In this document: piece by piece, positions 12,648 to 25,300 of the stretch
How positions within the stretch are numbered: position 1 is the first letter of the stretch
How the letters are laid out: each line of letters begins with the position of its first letter
DNA from: Membranipora membranacea
Taxonomy: Eukaryota; Bryozoa; Gymnolaemata; Cheilostomatida; Membraniporidae
Length of the DNA: 64,000 nucleotides
NCBI GenBank assembly: GCA_914767715.1
Contig: OU612073.1
Span: forward strand, 6,758,001 to 6,822,000
Reading direction: 5' to 3'
Position numbers and translations under genes: made by a program
Notes under the pieces: generated by a model
Databases searched by the model: none
Seen by the model: only the letters and a program-made list of their open reading frames with translations
Told to the model about the DNA's origin: nothing

Positions 12648-13517
12648 TGACCTGGGCAGGCTGTCGTGTCGGGGGTGGGTGGGTAGGCTTTATTGACCTG
12701 ATACTCAAAACCCAATTGAGTTATTCTCAGACCCACCTATGACCTCCAAATCTTCATGATGTTTATGGGTACATGTTTATCGATGACCAGTAACTCGTGC
12801 CATAGTTCTGTATCATTGGGCCAGTCTTGCTGCTCAGTTTGTGAGTCTCAGTTTGCGATTTGTGTTGTACATATTGTGTAAAACGAAAATGTTTAAGATG
12901 TGTTTTTTTTGTTACTGTATTCGCTTTTTAAAAAAATTTATTTAAAACATTAAATACGTAAAGATTATGTCATCATGTTATCAGTGATATAGAAAACAGC
13001 TGTAAGTTAGATACCATTATGGCAGCCTCCTAGATGAAACAAATCTGTCCCTACCCAGAACACCAGCTGATCCCAAACCTCCGCTGGTCCCAAAACCACA
13101 GATCTGGCAGCAGTGGTTTTGCGGTGATCTTTCACACCAAGAAGGTGTGAATACACTCATCAGCTGCTGTCGTACATATTATAATGATGATGTAACAGAT
13201 TGTATGAGTAAAACTTGGTAACCAGCGAATAACAGCGATCCACAAGACCATGCAAAGCATCCTGACCCGCGGAACCAAACTATAACACCATCCACTAGCA
13301 TGAGAACTCTCACTCCGATTATACTTACTACTCCTCTCATTAACACTTAACAGCCAACCCAATCAGGGTAAACCTCTGTCTTTGCGCTTTACTACCTGAG
13401 TCCCTCCTTGCCTTCCCTACCACAACTCTACAAAGTTTCAATATGGTGTTAAATATGGTGCCCCCTCCCCCCCCCCTAATATGACCAAAGCTTCAGCGGC
13501 TGATACAGTTCCTGTGC
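12648..13517. repeat. Long dispersed or segmental repeat, copy 2
   Basis: Near-identical partner of 1-885 in the same orientation. It begins about 230 bases after the sulfotransferase stop and lacks one arm of the inverted repeat seen at the start of copy 1. No convincing coding content. Confidence 0.9.
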
Positions 13518-13840
13518 ACTGTTTGAGATCAAACACTACCTCAGAGGTCATATACTGGGCTGAGGCGGTTACCCATCTTCAACTAGAACAATTTCATCAA
13601 TATAGTCATGATGCCCGTTTAGTCAATTTATAATTATGCTCCGACTTCTACTCAGTGTTTTGAGTGAGTGGGAACTGAGTTCCTGCAAAAAAATATAGAG
13701 GGGGAACCTTTAGAACACAGTTCCCAATTGATTCTGTTCAAAAACAGTGTCAAGTTGTCACATTGACAAGATATCAATCATTCTATTACAGATCCATATT
13801 TCTGCCTAATTTGATCTAAAAATTGCAAAAAATTCCCGAA

Positions 13841-13912
13841 ATGATTTTCAACCCAGAGAGTAGAGAGCCCACAAAGAAAAAAGTCCACTTAGACCACTGC
13901 TTCTACTCCAGG
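13841..13912 (+). CDS. Possible first coding exon of an unidentified gene
   Basis: An acceptor-like site (ctattacag, ending near 13,790) precedes a short leader. ATG then opens 24 codons, MIFNPESREPTKKKVHLDHC plus FYSR, ending at a consensus donor (AGG|gtgagt). The basic run and normal composition favour real coding sequence. I could not find a following exon with confidence. The terminal exons near 17,884 and 18,327 lie on the same strand and may or may not belong to it. No family recognised. Confidence 0.35.
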
Positions 13913-16355
13913 GTGAGTTCACCGTTTCACCTGAACGTCATTACTATAATTCATGGATGCTTTTGCTAAGGCGAACTCATAGTGCTCGTCAAGGTGTTCC
14001 ATGGATCAGATTATCAGCAATGTTGAACAAATGTAGGCTGAAAGGAAGCCTCCTGCTGATTATTATGGTCCGTCTTAGCCAGACACGTGATAACTGCAAC
14101 CTTCAAAAAATAAAATGCTACGTTATGTACTCGACTGAGATTCTGGTGACCTAGACAGAATTGACAAACTCAGTCGCTAATATATTGTAGTCATTATCGT
14201 AGAATTTCACCTGCTGGTTGTTTCATTAAATATAGTCACCCAGCAACCACTCTCTTTATCACCATGCTCAGTTCATTAAAAGTATTGGCTGATTTTGGTG
14301 ATTATCTCCTCCTGACCAAACTTTGAACTTCACTCTAGGAAAGTGTATTTATCATGGGTGAACTAAACCCACATATAATTATGTTTTATACCAATATAAA
14401 CCCAATGAGCCACAATAATATTTAAAAAGATATTATTTCTCAAAGAAATCTACAAAAAACAGCCGTTACTAACAAAGTAATGTATCGCACACCTACTTCC
14501 AATCGTCCGATTACTTCCAAATTTCTGTTGGTAATTCAGAATAGGGCTGTCCAGATATGCGATTTTTGCATCATTATAATTTGCATGCAAGCAAAATGTA
14601 ACATGTATATCTATTTTTTGAAAGTATGCCTGATGTGTGCTTACGATTGCGCAATACACCAGAGACCTTAGCCTTTGATATACTCTCTTTGTCTAAACAA
14701 AGCCTCTTCTATAACAAGCTTTCAATTCAATCGATGTATGAGGCACAAAAATCCTATGTCCCAAATGCAACAAGTACAATTATTATAATCTGCTACTGGT
14801 AGCCTAATACTGTGATTACCAAAGATTATAAATTGTTTATACTACATTTTACAAAATATTCTGATCATGAATTAAATGATTCGAATTCAGTAATTTAGCA
14901 GGAAATCTCATCATTCAACATCAAATGTGGAAATAAGTCTTAGGCACAAATGGTCTTGATTGGTTTCCCATCTTATTTCAAGGATTAATATCTCAACAAG
15001 ATTTTTTAATCATGTGTAGTTTAGTTGTAATTTCATGTATAATAGGTTTTTTCACCTTTGTCAAACATCTGATCGTCCAGAAAGTGTTTGAGTTTTATAC
15101 TATTCAATCGACTTGCTCCACGACCAGTAGAGCCTCCTGAGTCAAGCTACTAGAAGTGCATAGCAAGCCAGTGCAACCATGATGTGAATGGCTATTATTA
15201 TTATTATAATCTCACATGACACATGCCTCCAAAATATTCTGACTCTGTGGGTTCAGAAAGATCTTATTTGTAATTTTGTTATGGCTTATTTAGTCAACCC
15301 AAACGGGTATGAATCTTTCAATTTAGAAATTGTGGTTAAAATAGATTATATTTTATTAGCTTCGATTGTTTGATGCAGAAAGCGTGCTATCAAAAATGAG
15401 ATGGATTTAAGAGTTGGTGACAAACGTGAAGAGTGTCAGTCGCACAGCGCGCATGCGTTAGAGGTCATGGGTTTGGTTAGCCCCGAGGGTTTCTCTTTGA
15501 TTATAGCAAGAAACTGATCTATGAATACTGAATTGCAATCTAACTATTATGATAAATGGAAGGTTACCAAAATATGTGCATATCTTGGTACTGAGCATAG
15601 GGATTCATAAGTTAAAAATGAGATAGGAGCTGGAAAGTGTTTAACACAGCGTAATTCATTATGCTAGCAATACACACAGCATTCTTCTCATAGAGTGTTC
15701 CCAGCCGGCAAGGATTAGCCAGCAACCTTCTGTAGAGGTTGCCAATGGGCAGCTTTATTGTTGGCCAATATCCTCTGACATCACCTGTCTTTGATAGGTA
15801 TGCCAGAAGGAGCCACATATCCCCATTTCCCAGCAGCAGATATAAGTGGTTGTAGGTGCTTCTGCTTTTATACTCTATTTTCTTGCCATTTGCGGTCGCA
15901 GAAATAACTTTTCTGGACTGACAACACATAGCCAACACTTAAATATTAATGTATTAACCATCTATTAGTATGGCTCCAGCATGGGAACAGTTCATGTTCG
16001 ATGGTAAACACTTACTTCGGTACCAATCCTAGAAGTCTAGACTGGGTGTAAAAATGGCTTTCACAGCTAGGTCGATGTAATTTGTAGTCCAAAGTAGCAT
16101 TTGTCTCCCCGAGCGAATTGCTTTTTTATAAGAATTATTTACATTCAGACACAAAGCAATCAAATAAGAAATGAGCATCCCTCTTTAATTCCTGTGAACC
16201 AGTATCACATCCAGGAAATTTGAAACAAGTAAATATGTGGCCATGGATTGAATCAACTGCTTCTGGCACCACCTAATACTCAACACAAAAAGTGGTGGTC
16301 AGGAAATGTTCCTTTTATTACAGGATGAATCAAAAATTTCTGCTTGGTATCTGAA

Positions 16356-16590
16356 TACGCTTCTCGGCCTATTGGCTAAGATCAAAGTATCATGGCCAAT
16401 GGCTGATTAGTGCCTGTTTCAGTTTCTGGCAGCTTGCTGCACACTTACGATTAGGAGGTCCACCATGGCCTCACCTCTAGGATGCATTCTAGTTTACTAG
16501 GATGTATCACACTCTCAGTACGAGGACTCCGGGCAACTTGCGTCCCTCTTTAGGGGCAGCCCACCCTCTGTTTTGTCATAAACAGGATCT
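16356..16590 (+). mobile_element. SINE-like repeat with a U2 snRNA-derived head, copy 1
   Basis: The first 28 bases (gcttctcggcctattggcta, then agatcaa) match the highly conserved 5' end of U2 snRNA except for a T-to-A change. The next about 200 bases are not U2 but share blocks with a second copy at 30,035-30,228: 'tagtgcct', 'aggatgcatt', 'ctctcagtacgag/cccaagtaagatt', 'aacttgcg/accttgcg' and 'agggg/agggtcagc'. It is not a functional U2 gene, because the branch-point recognition and Sm regions are absent. Confidence 0.6.
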
Positions 16591-17257
16591 GAATACTTAA
16601 GGCTAAATTCTCATTGCAACGCAGAAGCCTTCTACAGTACCCACTCAGCCAGTACCTCTCACTCCCTCCCCTACAGGCCTTCTGAGTAATAAAAGTTAAT
16701 AAATATATAACAAATAATTGTACCATGCAATCTTAAGATCGAAATTGGATAGAGACAGTTACAAATATCCCTGTTATTTCCTTCCCTGAGAGGGATATAA
16801 AACCTCTATTTAACTTCTTGAAGAGGTTGACAAAAACCCCTTTTTGGCAACCTCTTCCACCGGTCCATATGGCATACAATTGGCAACAGTGTTCAGCCTC
16901 TTCCGGTAACCTCTTTCCAACTCAGTTTAGACAACTAATTGCCCGCTGGGTTATCATGCTGCTATTCATAATAAAATATGTATTTGTGGCTAATTAAAAT
17001 TATTTTTAAAAACAGGTGCATGAGCTATTGTTTGGTGACAAGAATAAGTCAACATAATCTCATAATTGTGTTGATTTGTGATGGTTTGTGTTGTCGCAAT
17101 GTATCTCTGTTTAGTCATACAATCAAATGATTTACTATGTAGTGCTCTCATATTTACAGGTAGGCATACTAGTAATGATTGCTTATTTATTTATTTATAG
17201 AGGCTTACAAAAGGATGGCTAATAATTTAGGTTAGCACAATACAATTTTGAATATTA

Positions 17258-17460
17258 TCATGGGCTTAGGCCCCTGTAACTCTTTGCTCTCTGTATGGCA
17301 TCACAGCCATTAACACAGTGAGCAATATCCTCATGAGAGTAGATACCATAGTAAAAACCTTCATACTGTGATTCATCTGGATACCCAACTAACCATATTG
17401 ACTTCAAGCTGTTGATGACATATGGCCGAGGAGCTATTGGTGACTGCATTTGGAAAATTT
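17258..17460 (-). CDS. Possible terminal exon of an unidentified minus-strand gene
   Basis: A minus-strand frame encodes a protein-like stretch including YPDESQYEGFYYGIYSHEDI and AHCVNGCDAIQRAK before a stop. About 60 bases further on, the same strand has a run of AATAAA motifs (plus-strand tttatttattta near 17,187). An acceptor (ccaaatgcag) lies just inside the frame. It could be the last exon of a gene or part of a transposon. No upstream exon or family recognised. Confidence 0.3.
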
Positions 17461-17883
17461 CTAACTCAAATTAAGCTGCAAAACAAAATCCCTCCCCTGC
17501 CTTCTCTGGTCTTCACCTGATTGATTTGATTGATTTATTACATATCACAAACAATATTACCATGGCTCTCAACCACTCAGGTTTAGCCCGAGTTACTCAG
17601 ATTTTTGGGTTCAACTCAGGCTTCTCAGGGGATTTTAGAATGTGAGCTAAAACTCAGATTTTGCTCGTTGGCAGAGATGAATAATATATATATACAGGGA
17701 GAACTTGTATGCTGGTATAATTTCTGATATTCGGAGACATTCAATTTTGATCCTAGATTCTTTTTCTGTAAAGAATTCTCTCATTTAAGTTTGTATGTTT
17801 GTATGAAAATGAGAAGATAATTCTACAGCAATTTGAAGCCAAAATACTTTAATGACCTGAGTGTGATTCTAATTTTATTTCAG

Positions 17884-17945
17884 CTTTACATCTATCAGCT
17901 AGATGCCTTCGCTACACCACTGACATATTCAATACCGTGTAGATT
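17884..17945 (+). CDS. Possible internal exon of an unidentified gene
   Basis: The acceptor ttatttcag and donor gtaagg bound 62 bases that are open in one frame only, reading LYIYQLDAFATPLTYSIPCR. It ends in phase 2. Joined to 18,327 it gives a short tail ending after six more residues (18,345), not the longer open frame of that exon, so the relation between the two is uncertain. Confidence 0.35.
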
Positions 17946-18326
17946 GTAAGGGTTATGCTTGTATCACTGTGATTTACATATCGGTGTAATCAGTGAGGGT
18001 GGGACACCCACCTTACCTGTGTGTAATGCTATCTGATATAGCGGACATGATAGCTTTGGTTATTTGTAACCTTGTTAATTAACAATTAAAGTTTGCTCCA
18101 TTCAGTAGATTGGAAGCTGCCAAAATGCTGGCAAACTGGACCAAACTCAATATCCTAATTGTATTAGTACATCGATTGACTTTGCATTTACTCATTATAT
18201 TTCCAAGGAGTTAAAGACAACCCTTGATATTTCCTATCATATTTCTAGTATTTTTAATTGAAATGTTGAATAGAAGTGATATGCCCAGCAGTGATTAATT
18301 ACTCTTGTTACTGTTACTGTTTCCAG

Positions 18327-18434
18327 AAACTGGAAGAGAGGGTGATTCCTCTAACTACAAATAAAAGCAACAAAACACTGACGTTTGTGACTACCAGCGC
18401 AGAACTTGTTTCTACTGTTACACATCAGTCATAA
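18327..18434 (+). CDS. Possible terminal exon of an unidentified gene
   Basis: A strong acceptor (ttactgtttccag) is followed by 35 codons and TAA. It reads KLEERVIPLTTNKSNKTLTF and then VTTSAELVSTVTHQS. An ATTAAA near 18,753 could serve as poly(A) signal. It needs a phase-0 exon upstream, which the 17,884 exon does not supply. No family recognised. Confidence 0.35.
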   Translation, partial: KLEERVIPLTTNKSNKTLTFVTTSAELVSTVTHQS

Positions 18435-19356
18435 ACTTCAATTGTTGTACTTAGATGACAATTATGTTTCATTGTTTCTGTGCCAAGTTTATCCTGCAGC
18501 ACAGAAAAGTTTTTCTGTGACACTGTATCCATGGAGAGAGATTCAAAGTCTGCCAAGACTTTAACACAGCATGAAAACGAACAAAATTCATGTAATTGTA
18601 CAGTGCAGCACTCAAGAGGAATTATGCTCTCGTGTTTAAAGTGCAGATAACTCCACTCTCAACCTGCCTGCCCACAGGAACTTTTGGACAAACGCCCAGA
18701 TGTCCATGAATAATTTCATCAGTTCATCACCTTGACAACATGTTTGAAAACAAATTAAATGCATTATATCAGCTTAAATCTGGTAGATGTCAGTATCACC
18801 AATTTAGATGATAAATTCAGTGATACATGAACTTTTCTGGCAGCCATGTTGTGGACTTAATATTTCTCCCTTGGTGGCGGAGGTTATCCTGTACAGCGCC
18901 CCCTCTCATGAGTATTCTACAAATGCTTGTTTCGCATCTTCGCTGATCAGGTAATCGGAGATACTTATAACCCAAGCCAAGGCCAGTTGTCAAGCTATAA
19001 TATGACTCTTTCTGAGCTCCAATCGCCATCCGCAAAGGTCAGTATTAATATCCATGAACTGTCTGTCATATGATATATCTTCTTCCATTCATAATAATTA
19101 TTGCTCTGCAAAACTCTGTCAATGCAGAATAAAATGCAGTATCATATATCAATCATCTCAAATCGATTTGTGTGGAGTTGTGATAACCGTAAATTTTACC
19201 AGAGGATCACCGTCTGCAGATTGCAGTTGCACTGTGTATAAATCATGGCTTCACAATATCCTGTTGCGTTTGGTCATGATTGTAAACAACAGTGTGAGTG
19301 TCTGTTTAAGATGCGAAAACATTCATCAGTAGATTTCTTCTCTATACCGGAGGACT

Positions 19357-22300
19357 ATGCCTGACCAGCGGTTCGGATGTGCTGGGCCAAAAGTCAACCA
19401 AGGTAGGGTTCATGCTACCTCAACCTTAGCTAACTTGTGAGGTCGAGGGGCGAAGGTTAAGTGGGGTGTAACATGATGATGGCTCACCGGCATTGTCAGT
19501 AGCTTCTTCTACGGTAAATTTCCATTGGCACGATCCCTCCTTTGGGAGTTTCTGATCTAATTATTTGGATAAGTTTCCATCTATACCCTAGTATAATTCA
19601 TAACCAAATATGAATAAGCATGACACTTACACTTACACACACCCTCCTCTTTCACAACAAAGCTTGTCAGTTGTCGGTACTTGGTTAAGCCACAATACCT
19701 TCAACATTTCCCCCGTAACTCGGTAGGGAGCGATCTAACAACTACTGCAGGCCTCACAGAAATAATTTAACTGACACATAATGAAAACATGGCCCTCAAA
19801 TCTGTTATTTAGCTCTTTGTTATTTTACAGAACGGACAACCAGAGGAAAATGGCCCAGCGAAGATGGGGCCGCCTCACAGAATCTCAGCCAAGAACACCA
19901 ACAGGTGATGACTAATGCCAATAATTGTTTAAACATGCCAAATAAATGTTTCAGTTTTGACCGCCGGCAGAGGTAAATGAATGCGTATTACAAATCTGGC
20001 TGTCTATGCATGTTGGGGAAGATTGGTGACCGGAAAATTTCTTTTATTGCATATTAGCTGTTCAGTAAATGACATACCTAAAATATACTACTAGAGCAAA
20101 TTACGGATTTCAGGGAGTTCTAATGTATGAGATGAAATTAAATTAATTTGTACTTTATATGCTTTAGCACATTCGAGAACAGATCGCAATGTGCCAAAGG
20201 CAGATGTCGGATATCATCAAAGAACGTCAGCAAATACGACAAAGACTCGCTAGTGTTCAGCCTAACAGGTAAGGCCCTTATTTTATATTGCTACTTTGGA
20301 CTATATCTCTTCCTGCAGATATGGTTATGGTTTGCTATGATTTTGACAAGGCATCAGATCTGTTAAACAGGGTTAGATCATTGTATAAGTGCTGTGAATA
20401 AGACTGGTTCTAATTTAGAAAAGCAATTGGTCATCCCGTTCGCCCTCATGACTGCCCAAGGACACAACAGCTTCCCATACTCCACTAAGGGCTGGCCGTG
20501 CTTAATCTACCTGTTCCTATGAGGGGATTTCCTGTCAGTAAAGTAAAGGTTGCAGCTGGATGAGGCTGATATCACACAGATAATGTCCAATTTGTTTTAG
20601 TGAGTCTGGTAGCAGTGAATCAGAGCTAGAACCAGCCCATCATCAAATAAGAGAATGTAGAACTAAAAGTGCGCCAGCTCGACAAACTAAAAATAATCGT
20701 ACTGCACCAGCACCACAGAGAACCGTGATTGTTAGACCGCCATCTTATGGTTAGTAACTACAAGCAGATGTAGCCAGAATATTGATAAATTCCAGTCGTT
20801 GCACTGATTAAGTTTTGGATCTCAAATTTTGTTGCCTTGGTGTAACACAATAGATCAATCAAGACTGACTTAGAAGTTGGTCCATACCTCTCATTGGCTG
20901 CCAGCAAGCAGAGTTACCTGGGTATGATGAAGATCAATCACTCAGTCTTGGACATTCTCTCCCTAATCAAAGAGTCAGACTGATGAAATAAAGGTTAGTT
21001 TCAAGGTCAGATGCTTTACGAGTTACTTAATCACCAATTTTTAATTACTTATTTAGACGAAGCGATACAGCGGGACCATGTAATAACGGAGGCTGACCGG
21101 CCGGCTATTGAGACTATACAGAGCTACAGAAACTCCACAGTTTCTGCAATGGACAAGTGAGAGCATTAGATTTTGAGTATAAGCGGTATTTTCTAGACCT
21201 ATCATTTGCTAGTTATGACTCAGATAAAGGTGAAGCTTGGTCCAGTTTTGTTTTCTTTCTGCAATCCTTTAACAACAGCTTATTTGTAGGGACGCAACTC
21301 CGGAATCAGGAAATTTAAGCAAAGCGCTTTTTGTTGACAGTGCTAAGATCAACCTTCTTATGATATTTGTATCAGTCTTCTGGTGTGAGAGAATCTGTGT
21401 TTTTTGTATGTTTTATATCGCAATACTCTATACTATTCATCATGTCATGTCTTGACTATTGGACAAGCTTAGACACTAAGTGTAAAAAGCTTATAGATTG
21501 TATCATTTCTGTTGATATTCCTTTTCTAAACAGCGTAAGAGTAGGAAAAGCCAAACCAGCAGAGGTTGATAGTACGACCAGTGCATCTTCCTCAGAGTCA
21601 ATACTTGACCAACATCGATTTAACATGTTAAATCATTCAACCCAATCATCCCCTCAGAATCGTTTGACTGCGATATCTACTAAACAAATGCATTATCCAG
21701 CTGTTATGAAGTCTCAGGCTGCAAGTCAATTTGGTGTAAGTGGTTCACTTGGTAAAACTCAGAGTTACGGCAATCCCTATCAGCTGGAGAAATCGTATCA
21801 GGCTTCTGAGCCAATGCTTCCTAGTCAACCAAATGACTATAAAACAAACACCTCTGGAGCCATGTACCCAAACAGTAGTCTCCCTACGTACCCTAAAAGG
21901 CAGCCGGAATATGCTTCAGATGTTTCGGAAACTTCAACACTGACCTCCCCTATTCCCCCTTCGTCACATAACGCCAACCGAGGCTATTCAAAGGAGACAG
22001 TCTTTGGGAACCAAGGACTATATTCCAATCCTTCAACACCAAAGTATCAGAATTATGGATATTATACTGGTCCCAATCAAACACAGCAGTATCCCCAACA
22101 AATGGCCTCTAATCCTTATGCACTCAGTGCATACAACATGCCATTTTATCCAGGCCCACAACAGCATCCAGCTGCACATTACCACCAGCTAGCCCCTTAC
22201 TCAAGTACCATGCTGCAGGCAAATGGCGCTACTAGTAACCAATATGGGCAGCTGCCAGCTGCTGAAGACTTCACACAATTCCCTCACGAGTTTGAAAACA

Positions 22301-25300
22301 TTCAAAATGGTGCACAGGATGAGTGGAATAAGGCACCTTTGGAAAAGTACGATCCCACTGTCAAAGCTTCATCAGCGCAACAACTAACAAACCATGTGCC
22401 AAAACGTGCCACCAGTGGCAACCTAAGATCAATGACTTCGGCAGATGAGACGAGTGTCAGCGAGGTGGTGGAGGAACGATTGTACCTTGGTGAAAATAAC
22501 ATGGGTTGCACTGATGTTGTTAATCAAAGCCACAGATTAAGGAACATAGCAAGTAAGGTGAAGAATGCACAAGCTTGGATTGGACCCCATGGTCAGCACC
22601 AGGGTCAGAACCAGATTCAGCACCAAGAGACACCCAGCCATCAGACAGTACGACAGCCTTCAGGAGGACAACTCTTACGCCAAACTGTGGTTGAGGTTCC
22701 GATAAAGGAAACTCCAAACTCTGCCTCTCCAAGTCTTGAACAGATCATAAAGCCTAAGGCCAATAACAAACAAAAAGTAAGTTTTTTGGGTTTATTCCCT
22801 CAAGGTGAAAGGTTTGTATTATCTAACGTAGGAGGTGATTTCTGAGTCATATTATTTTTGAAAGTGGCTGAGGGTATCATCTTTCACATCTCAAAGTTAT
22901 TATCCGTTAATTATTTATTCATTTCTCATATTATTTGCAATTTTTCAATTACATTTGCTTTTGTGAGTGACGGTCAAGCCGAGTATAGGACAATGCCATT
23001 GAGTTCTATGACATGACAATGATGTCTTAACATTTTTATAAGATGCACATTTGTCTTTGCAGCCCAAGAAGCAGAATTCTCAGCGTGACAGACTAACAAG
23101 AAGAGATATGGAAACTGTTCAAGGTGAGACAATTCTTCTCCTAGAATCTTATAAGTAGGCCTAACCAGGAAATGATAGTCACAATTTCAAACTTATTAAG
23201 GCTCACAAGTGCTTGTTTGAATGGTTTTTTTAAAACTATTTTGTCACTTTGTTTGAGAGTGCACCTTTATACCAGCTAAACTGGCAGTATCTCTAAATTG
23301 CATTCTGGGAAGTTTGTGTTGGCGGGTTTGTAATGTCTACCGTTGGCAGTATATCCAAATTGCATTCTGGGAAGTTTGTGTTGGCGGGTTTGTAATGTCT
23401 ACCCTTGGCAGTATCTCTACATTGCATTCTGGGAAGTTTGTGTTGGCGGGTTTGTAATGTCTCCCATTGGCAGTATATCTAAATTGCATTCTGGGAAGTT
23501 TGTGTTGGCGGGTTTGTAATGTCTACCCTTGGCAGTATCTCTAAATCGCATTCTGGGAAGTTTTTGTTGGCAGGTTTGTAATTTCCACCACGTTTTTAGC
23601 TGCTTTATCAGTGCCTGCTAAATGGGGCAACAATTTTTTTCACTTTACAACAAAACATCATCTATGAGGTAGTTAGCAGGAAGGTGGTGTTATTTTAAGG
23701 CGTGACAGACGCAATAGGTGCATACCTATCCACTTCCACAGAATCGTCAAGCAGTAATCCATGTTGTTTTCACATGTGCTCGACATCAGAAGAAAACACG
23801 CCACCAAGTATAAACATATCGGATAAGATACGTAAGCACCAGAAAGCCATCGATCAGCTACAAACCAAACTGACACAGGTTCAATCAGTGAGCTCTTCAT
23901 CTGACGAGGATGATAACATGAAACTTAGCCGCCAACTCGTGCAGATGGCTAAAGCTATGGAAGGTTTGTCTTACACTGATTGTAGAAGATTTGAAGTTTG
24001 GAAACTTGGTCATTGCCATTTCTTAAAAACCCATCCTAAATACTTGGTTGAACATTTTACTATTCAAATTCCAATAACTACGACTGCTGTCACAGTAATG
24101 ATTCTTGGCAACAACACTCAGTCTTCCTGCTGTGTCCGTTTTATAAGGTAGATAGCATATGGCAGTGTAGTTCAAGGATCAAGGGTTACCATGATTTGTT
24201 ATAATTTTTTCATTCATTTTTATTGGTATTTGCGTGAAAGTCCTATTTTACATACCGACCAACCGTTGCGTACGTGAACATCAGCAAGAGAATTGGTAAT
24301 TCGTTTTCAGAACATTACCGAGAGATAGCGAGAGAGCAGAGAATTCAGTTCAAAGACAAGCAAAGCAAAACTTCCATCAAGGGATCACAAAGATCCAGCG
24401 TAGCAGAGGCTACTAAGCCTCAGCACAGATCTCATAGCCACAGCAGGGAGAAACCATCACTGGAAATTCACAAATATAGTGTGCAGAAGGTAGAAGCAGC
24501 CCCTGAGGGGGCGCGAGGGATCAGGAGTGCTAACACATCAGCAAGGAGTTCTTTGGAAGATGACTGTAACATAGTCACCAAAGGTCAGTCAGAGTCATAG
24601 TATAAGTCATTCCATTAACAAAATCTTTATTTTCCTACCAAAATTTCCCAGGTGTTTTGTTAATAAAATTATTGTTCTTCTTTTTGAGCCTTTTTTTCTG
24701 CTCCTTTAACATTAACATAAAATATGACTTGTGGTGCAATAAGATGCTCATAGATTTAGAGGAGGCAGAGAGGCATTGCCTCCGCTTGGATGCCGAATAA
24801 ACTTGCCCAAAAAGATTATAATTGAATAATCATCTCATAAGAGACTTTATTTGCTATTTACACAACTTATAAGAACAAACAAATAAACAAATAACAAATT
24901 ATAAGAAGGCTGTGGCTTTCACCCAAGCCCCACAGGTAATAAATGTGCCATCAAAGGTTGTCGCCTCTGCTACCATTCTTCTTCTAAATTCCAGCCCTGT
25001 ATAATCATGATTGGTCAAGTCACATGATGGTCACACTCATTATAATTATAATTAATAATTTGTCCAGTCTCCCTATCTCTTCTAGATGGTGGTTCCATAA
25101 CACCAGATAAAGTGGTCACTACGGTCATCCAAAAGGCTGTCATCAAGTCAGAGACAGAAGATAATCCAATAAACCTTCTCGACAAGAACTCACTGGAGCT
25201 GATTAAGGTATGTGACATTGAACAACTTTTATTTCACTTATTATCCTAGCAGTTGTAATCACCGTCTCATTTTTTTTTTTTTACACTTTTATTGGCAGTC

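Larger units (their letters stand above)
13913..17883. other. Stretch without a firm gene
   Basis: No exon with good splice sites and protein-like content was found on the plus strand. Minus-strand open frames at 15,612-15,938 (108 codons) and 17,258-17,449 exist; only the second has supporting context and is listed. A U2-headed repeat lies at 16,356-16,590. Confidence 0.4.

Noticed and set aside
15612-15938. 108-codon minus-strand frame
   Set aside because: No splice-site or poly(A) context and no recognisable motif; composition does not persuade.
16356-16590. Functional U2 snRNA gene
   Set aside because: Only the first 28 bases match; the branch-point recognition and Sm-site regions are missing.
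21290-21380. Extra exon of the large unidentified gene (KDATPESGNLSKALF...)
   Set aside because: An acceptor exists and one weak donor keeps phase, but exons 21057-21156 and 21534-22776 join in phase without it and its 3' half is unusually hydrophobic.
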